Position numbers and translations under genes: made by a program
Shown here: in pieces, positions 39,863 to 44,056 of the stretch
How the letters are laid out: each line of letters starts with the position of its first letter
How positions within the stretch are numbered: the first letter of the stretch is position 1
Notes under the pieces: model-generated
Told to the model about the DNA's origin: nothing
The model's input: only the letters and a program-made list of their open reading frames with translations
Database searches by the model: none
Source of the DNA: Candidatus Nitrosomaritimum khambatensis
GTDB lineage: Archaea; Thermoproteota; Nitrososphaeria; Nitrososphaerales; Nitrosopumilaceae
Direction of reading: 5' to 3'
Assembly (NCBI GenBank): GCA_011773785.1
Contig: WVWY01000027.1
Location: 9,965 to 54,020, forward strand
Length of the DNA stretch: 44,056 nucleotides

Positions 39863-41530
39863 ATGGGCCTAAATTATTACCACATAAAGAAGAATATTTT
39901 ACGAGCAAGAAAATTGGTTATTAAATCAACTAGTATTGCTGGGTCTGGCCACCCAGGAGGCTCATTTTCAATGGCAGAGATTTTAGGTTGTATATTTTAC
40001 AAATATCTCAAATTTGACCCTAAAAACCCCACTTGGGAAGACCGGGATCGTTTAGTTCTCTCAAAGGGCCATGCTGCCCCTGGACTTTTCTCCAATATGG
40101 CAGTAGCAGGTTATTTTCCAGAATCAGAACTTGAAACCCTGAGAAAATTTGGAAGTAAATTACAAGGACATCCTGATTTGAAATGTCCAGGAGTTGAATT
40201 TTGTGGAGGATCTCTTGGTACAGGACTTTCTTATTCTATTGGAGTTGCACTTGCAGCAAAAATTGACAATAAAGATCATCATGTCTATACCATTATTGGT
40301 GATGGCGAATCAGACGAAGGACAAATCTGGGAAGCTTCAATGACTGCTTCAAAATACAAATTAGATAATCTTACCGTGTTTTTAGATAGAAATTTCATTC
40401 AACAAGATTCTTACACTGAAAAAGTCATGCCACTTGATGAAGTACTAAATGGAGATAATATTTCAGAAATGTGGAAAGATGCTTCACGATGGAAGACCGG
40501 AGATAAATGGAGATCCTTTGGATGGAATGTAATTGAAATAGATGGCCACCGAATTGAACAAATTGATTCGGCAATCTCTAAAGCACTTGCAACCAAAGGG
40601 CTTCCCACAATTATCATTTCCAGAACAATAAAAGGAAAATCTGTAGAACATATGGAAGACAATCCTGCTTGGCATGGAAAAGCTCCTGATAAAGACGTGG
40701 TACCTCTCATTAATTTAGAACTTGACTCACAATTTATGATTGCGCCATCAATCATTGCTGGGGATATGACAAATTTGGAAAATGAAGTAAAGAGATGTGT
40801 AAATGGAAGAGCAGATTACATTCATCTTGATGTTATGGACGGCCAGTTTGTACCAGCTAAAACATTTGATCACACAAAAATTAAAGAATTAAGACCATTA
40901 ACCGTAATTCCTTTTGATTCTCATCTGATGATAGATGAACCTGTAAAACATGTACGGAATTATGTTGAAGCAGGTAGTGACATTATTACAGTCCACACTG
41001 AAGTGTGTGATGAATCTAGTTTTGGCGAAATTCATGATCTACTAAAACAAAATCAAGTGGGCGTAGGTTTAGCAATAAATCCCGACACCAACCTCCCAGA
41101 ATGGTCCTACAAATTCTTGCCCACATTAGACCAACTAATTGTTATGTCAGTTGTGCCTGGAAAATCAGGTCAAAAGTATATCCCTGAGACTCATGATAAA
41201 ATGAAACAACTAGGCCCTATCCTAAAAAATCATAATTTTAGAGGATATATTGAAGCAGACGGAGGAGTCAATCTTGAAAACATTGGTTCCTGCTTTGAAG
41301 ATGGTGCAAGAGCCTTTGTCGGCGGGAGTGCAATTATTGGCCAATCTGATGTCCGCCAAACAATACGAGATTTTAGAGACCAAGTTCTAAAAGCACGAAG
41401 AAAAGTTTTGATTGAGCAAGCTCATCAATTAGGAGGACCTGATCTTGTAAACAAATGGATTGGTTTGCATGTAGTGGGAGAAAAGAAAGATCAAATTACA
41501 AAAATCGCAAAGGAGGAGAATTTGATTTGA
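39863..41530 (+). CDS. Fusion of transketolase N-terminal subunit with ribulose-phosphate 3-epimerase
   Basis: Residues 1 to about 285 are the TPP-binding half of a split transketolase: SGHPGGSFSMAEI, LSKGHAAPG, and the TPP motif GDGESDEGQ ... FLDRNFIQQD. Residues 292 to about 515 are a complete ribulose-5-phosphate epimerase TIM barrel: MIAPSIIAGDM, HLDVMDGQFVP, DSHLM and EADGGVN, covering all four catalytic His/Asp positions. An internal in-frame ATG at 40736 marks the old epimerase start. A basic linker tail (residues ~520-555) follows. 555 aa. The other transketolase half is the next gene, overlapping at TTGA. Confidence 0.92.
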   Translation: MGLNYYHIKKNILRARKLVIKSTSIAGSGHPGGSFSMAEILGCIFYKYLKFDPKNPTWEDRDRLVLSKGHAAPGLFSNMAVAGYFPESELETLRKFGSKLQGHPDLKCPGVEFCGGSLGTGLSYSIGVALAAKIDNKDHHVYTIIGDGESDEGQIWEASMTASKYKLDNLTVFLDRNFIQQDSYTEKVMPLDEVLNGDNISEMWKDASRWKTGDKWRSFGWNVIEIDGHRIEQIDSAISKALATKGLPTIIISRTIKGKSVEHMEDNPAWHGKAPDKDVVPLINLELDSQFMIAPSIIAGDMTNLENEVKRCVNGRADYIHLDVMDGQFVPAKTFDHTKIKELRPLTVIPFDSHLMIDEPVKHVRNYVEAGSDIITVHTEVCDESSFGEIHDLLKQNQVGVGLAINPDTNLPEWSYKFLPTLDQLIVMSVVPGKSGQKYIPETHDKMKQLGPILKNHNFRGYIEADGGVNLENIGSCFEDGARAFVGGSAIIGQSDVRQTIRDFRDQVLKARRKVLIEQAHQLGGPDLVNKWIGLHVVGEKKDQITKIAKEENLI

Positions 41531-42501
41531 ATCCACCTGAAATGAGTGACATGAGATCAGAGTACTCAAAAACTCTTATACAAATTGGAAAGGAAAACCC
41601 TAACGTTGTTGTTTTAGGAGCAGATACTACTGATTCTCTAAAAACATCAGGATTTGGAAAAGAATTTCCAAATAGATTTTTCAATGTAGGAATTGCCGAG
41701 GGAAATTTAGTTTCAGTTTCAGCGGGATTGGCCGCATCTGGAAAAATTTCTTTTGCAAGCACATATGCAATCTTTCTTCCTGGAAGAGCTGTAGACCAAA
41801 TTAGAAACGGAATTGCATATCCTTCTCCCCCAGGAAAAAAAGGTCTTAATGTAAAGTTAGTATCCTCTCACGGAGGTCTTTCTGTTGGACCTGATGGGGG
41901 GTCTCATCAACAAATTGAAGACATTGCCATAATGAGAGCAATTCCCAATTTCCGAGTGTTTATTCCTGCCGATACTTTTGCAGTTTCAAAACTTGTTAGA
42001 TTGATGGCAAACGAATATGGACCATTTTACATGAGAATGGCCAGATCCAAAACTCCAATAGTCCATTCTGAAAACACTGAATTTCAAACTGGTAAAGGAA
42101 TTACACTTAGAGATGGGTCTGATTGTACTATAGCGGCTTGTGGTATTACTGTAAGGATGGCTCTAGAGGCTGCTGAAACATTACAACAGGAAGGAATCTC
42201 TTGTAGAGTACTTGACATATTCTCTGTGAAACCCATTGATGGCGACCTTTTAGAAAAAGCAGCACGGGAGACAGGATGTATTGTTACTGCCGAGGAACAC
42301 AATATTTTTGGTGGAATGGGTTCTGCAGTTACAGAGTCTGTTGCAGAAAGATATCCAGTGCCAATACATAGAATTGGTGCCCAAGATATGTTTGGAGAAT
42401 CTGCTCGTGAGGATGAAGTTTCATTGTTGTTAGAAAAACACGGAATAACATCTTTTAATATGGTAAAACAAGTCAAGGAGATAAGAGGTAAAAAACTATG
42501 A
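41527..42501 (+). CDS. Transketolase C-terminal subunit
   Basis: The pyrimidine-binding and C-terminal domains of the split transketolase. Family features: [33 protein letters not shown] (the Glu that activates TPP), [18 protein letters not shown], and a C-terminal domain with [18 protein letters not shown]. 324 aa from TTG at 41527, whose bases overlap the preceding stop; AGGAGG sits about 10 nt upstream. ATG at 41542 is an alternative. Assembles with the first half of the upstream fusion protein. Its stop overlaps the transaldolase ATG. Confidence 0.92.
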   Translation: MNPPEMSDMRSEYSKTLIQIGKENPNVVVLGADTTDSLKTSGFGKEFPNRFFNVGIAEGNLVSVSAGLAASGKISFASTYAIFLPGRAVDQIRNGIAYPSPPGKKGLNVKLVSSHGGLSVGPDGGSHQQIEDIAIMRAIPNFRVFIPADTFAVSKLVRLMANEYGPFYMRMARSKTPIVHSENTEFQTGKGITLRDGSDCTIAACGITVRMALEAAETLQQEGISCRVLDIFSVKPIDGDLLEKAARETGCIVTAEEHNIFGGMGSAVTESVAERYPVPIHRIGAQDMFGESAREDEVSLLLEKHGITSFNMVKQVKEIRGKKL

Positions 42502-43163
42502 AGATATTTCTTGATACGGCCAATTTAGAATCTATTAGAAAATTTAACGACATGGGATTGCTGGATGGAATTACAACTAATCCTTCGTTGATGTCAAAAG
42601 AGGGAGGAAACCCAAAAGATGGAATGGCAGAGATTACAAAAATAATCAAAGGCGATGTAAGCCTTGAAGTTTTGAGTACTGAATACTCAGGAATGGTTGA
42701 GGAGGGAAGAACTCTGCGAAATTATGGTGACAATGTTGTAGTTAAAGTCCCAATGACTCCTGATGGACTAAAGGCATGCAAAGCTCTTTCTGCAGAAGGA
42801 ATTCCAGTTAATGTGACATTGGTATTTTCACCAAATCAAGCAGTTCTTGCTGCAAAGGCAGGTGCAAAATATGTTAGTCCATTTATCGGAAGATTAGATG
42901 ATATTGGACAAGATGGAATGAGTTTGATAAAAGAAATCAAAACAATTTTTTCAAACTATGATTTTAAAACTCAAATTCTTGTTGCTAGTGTCAGACACCC
43001 AATGCATGTTGTAGAGGCTGCAAAAATTGGTGCAGATGTTGTAACGTTACCTCCAGCAGTACTTGATAAAATGCTCAAACACCCACTTACAGACATTGGT
43101 CTTAAAAACTTCCTAGCAGACTGGGAAAAACTAAAGACAGAAAATCCAGACATTAGAATTTAA
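42498..43163 (+). CDS. tal: Transaldolase (short, TalC/fructose-6-phosphate-aldolase-like type)
   Basis: Schiff-base aldolase of the non-oxidative pentose-phosphate pathway. [19 protein letters not shown], the lysine in [11 protein letters not shown] (Lys 83) and [14 protein letters not shown] are intact. 221 aa, the size of the short archaeal/bacterial TalC group, which includes true transaldolases and F6P aldolases; operon context favours transaldolase. The ATG overlaps the transketolase stop (ATGA). Last gene of the operon. Confidence 0.92.
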   Translation: MKIFLDTANLESIRKFNDMGLLDGITTNPSLMSKEGGNPKDGMAEITKIIKGDVSLEVLSTEYSGMVEEGRTLRNYGDNVVVKVPMTPDGLKACKALSAEGIPVNVTLVFSPNQAVLAAKAGAKYVSPFIGRLDDIGQDGMSLIKEIKTIFSNYDFKTQILVASVRHPMHVVEAAKIGADVVTLPPAVLDKMLKHPLTDIGLKNFLADWEKLKTENPDIRI

Positions 43164-43210
43164 TCAAAAATTACAACAAACTTTTTCAAAAATCAAAAAA
43201 GGGGATTTTA

Positions 43211-43480
43211 TTATCCGCCCTTGTTCTTACTCTTTCTGCTACTGGTTCCTCTTCCAGTAACTCTAGTCATACCTTCTGTGGAAGGCCTTGGTTTTGGATC
43301 TGGTATATCTCCATATCTCTTCGAACCTGTTCCTCTGCCAGTGTGAACCATTCGGTTTGCTGCAGCCTTTTTCTTTTCGGCCTGTTTCTTTCTGTAGGCA
43401 TCTCCTGCCCACTTTTTGCCTTCATCTTCAACATCGACAGTTCCTGTGCCCCTACCGGATCTGACTCTAATTTTTCCCAT
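43211..43480 (-). CDS. Small basic protein with three GRGT repeats, unknown function
   Basis: An 89-aa very basic protein (Lys/Arg/Gly-rich) with SGRGTGTV near residue 8, TGRGTGSK near 48 and TGRGTSSR near 76, so the motif is about evenly spaced (~30-40 residues). It has no Cys and no hydrophobic core, so it is probably disordered and RNA-binding like RGG proteins (inference). ATG at 43480. Convergent with transaldolase. No family recognised. Confidence 0.75.
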   Translation of the reverse strand: MGKIRVRSGRGTGTVDVEDEGKKWAGDAYRKKQAEKKKAAANRMVHTGRGTGSKRYGDIPDPKPRPSTEGMTRVTGRGTSSRKSKNKGG

Positions 43481-43607
43481 AGTTTCAATCCATCATCCTA
43501 ATATTTAATTAAGCTCATTTTTCTGGCATATTTCCTAACCTAGAATAGATACAATTTTTTGTAATGAAATATTTACCTCCTTTTGAAAACTCAAAAAAGG
43601 TGTTTTA

Positions 43608-44056
43608 ATGCGTACAATTTTTTATGCTATTTTCCCGGCATTGGCTTTCTCTTTAATTTTACTAAATATGTTATTTGGCCATTTGTTATACAATTCACCT
43701 TACGACCAGGACATTAACAAGTATTCTATCTATGTTCATTTGGAATCAAACTGGGAAAGCTATCCGGGTAATGTTCTTTATGAAATAACCAATGTTTGGT
43801 CAAACCCTGATCCTGAAACAAGCTTAAACACATTCAACTATGATCCATCCATACAAACATCCTTGGTCACTGATCACAATTACAACCAATTACAATTTCA
43901 AAATCAAAAATCATATGTTGAACTAAAACATGAATTTAGTAATTGTGAGTCAAGCTGGAAACCAATTTTATACAGATACGCAATAGATACCGTAAGAAAT
44001 AACATTGAATACATGCAGGGAAATACATTAAACAAGGATCCTTATGTGCAAATCTT
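43608..44056 (+). CDS. Membrane-anchored extracellular protein, truncated by the window end
   Basis: ATG at 43608 opens an N-terminal hydrophobic segment (about residues 4-28: FYAIFPALAFSLILLNMLFGH), then a polar, Asn/Tyr/Ser-rich outer region (YNSPYDQDINKYS, SNWESYPGN). It runs to the end of the window without a stop, at least 149 codons. No conserved enzymatic motif is seen in the visible part. GGTG lies about 6 nt before the ATG, and a 14-codon ORF upstream ends in TAATG overlap. Not recognised; absent from the supplied ORF track because it has no stop. Confidence 0.7.
   Translation, partial: MRTIFYAIFPALAFSLILLNMLFGHLLYNSPYDQDINKYSIYVHLESNWESYPGNVLYEITNVWSNPDPETSLNTFNYDPSIQTSLVTDHNYNQLQFQNQKSYVELKHEFSNCESSWKPILYRYAIDTVRNNIEYMQGNTLNKDPYVQI

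Noticed and set aside
1-44056. CRISPR array, prophage or insertion sequence
   Set aside because: No regularly spaced repeats, transposase, integrase or terminal inverted repeats were seen on reading through; the gene content is core chromosomal.

Overview
The window looks like chromosomal DNA of an ammonia-oxidising archaeon (Nitrososphaerota/Thaumarchaeota), most like the marine, AT-rich Nitrosopumilus group. This rests on four things: a three-subunit acyl-CoA carboxylase (3HP/4HB carbon fixation) beside an 11-subunit complex I that lacks NuoEFG; archaeal information-processing genes (RfcL, ABCE1, Trm5, archaeal-type 5S rRNA); the WIKNNAGWW-type surface repeat; and many genes with a TATA-like box about 24-30 nt before the start codon, as expected for leaderless archaeal mRNAs. 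No insertion sequence, integrase, prophage or CRISPR array was seen. This is a core chromosomal region with a few unusual accessory islets.

Layout. 1-222: tRNA-Lys (cut by the window edge) and tRNA-Asp, divergent. 223-6066: IMPase/FBPase, an unrecognised protein, RfcL overlapping a small zinc protein, a charged coiled-coil-like protein followed by a glutamyl-tRNA reductase homologue lacking the catalytic Cys, and a DUF1059 protein. 6120-11162: ferredoxin-NADP reductase-like protein, carboxylase operon (carboxyltransferase, biotin carboxylase, biotin carrier) and a BCP-type peroxiredoxin. 11278-21708: nuoABCDHIJKMLN. 21698-23508: prenyl synthase, tRNA-Glu with an insert in the T-loop, a TenA/haem-oxygenase-like protein, and a CAU tRNA. 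23634-25517: secreted nuclease, three tiny cysteine-rich proteins in one minus-strand operon (two absent from the ORF track), and an H1-like basic protein. 25640-30340: operon of an ATP-grasp/M20 fusion, a gamma-glutamyltransferase and an N-formylglutamate amidohydrolase-like protein, ending in a decayed zinc-ribbon ORF. 30370-34143: candidate C/D-box RNA, PyrE, a LarA-fold protein lacking the LarA active site, a site-2 protease, RimI, and a small membrane protein. 34144-39696: Trm5-like methyltransferase coupled to ABCE1, 5S rRNA, a 42-aa C2H2 protein, leucyl aminopeptidase, DCC-type and zinc-ribbon proteins. 39863-43163: non-oxidative pentose-phosphate operon with a transketolase-N/ribulose-phosphate-epimerase fusion, transketolase-C and transaldolase. 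The end holds a GRGT-repeat protein and a truncated membrane-anchored protein.

How it works together. The carboxylase makes malonyl-/methylmalonyl-CoA for CO2 fixation. Complex I exchanges electrons between the quinone pool and an unknown soluble partner. The pentose-phosphate operon and PyrE supply sugar phosphates and pyrimidines. The best candidate for an undescribed system is the ATP-grasp/M20 - GGT - FGase operon: gene order and 4-bp overlaps suggest one pathway for an amide or gamma-glutamyl compound in a cell without peptidoglycan. Other strong leads are the transketolase/epimerase fusion, the two apparent pseudoenzymes (GluTR-like and LarA-like), the mini zinc-protein operon and the tRNA-Glu T-loop insert. 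All identifications come from reading motifs; no search or fold program was run.
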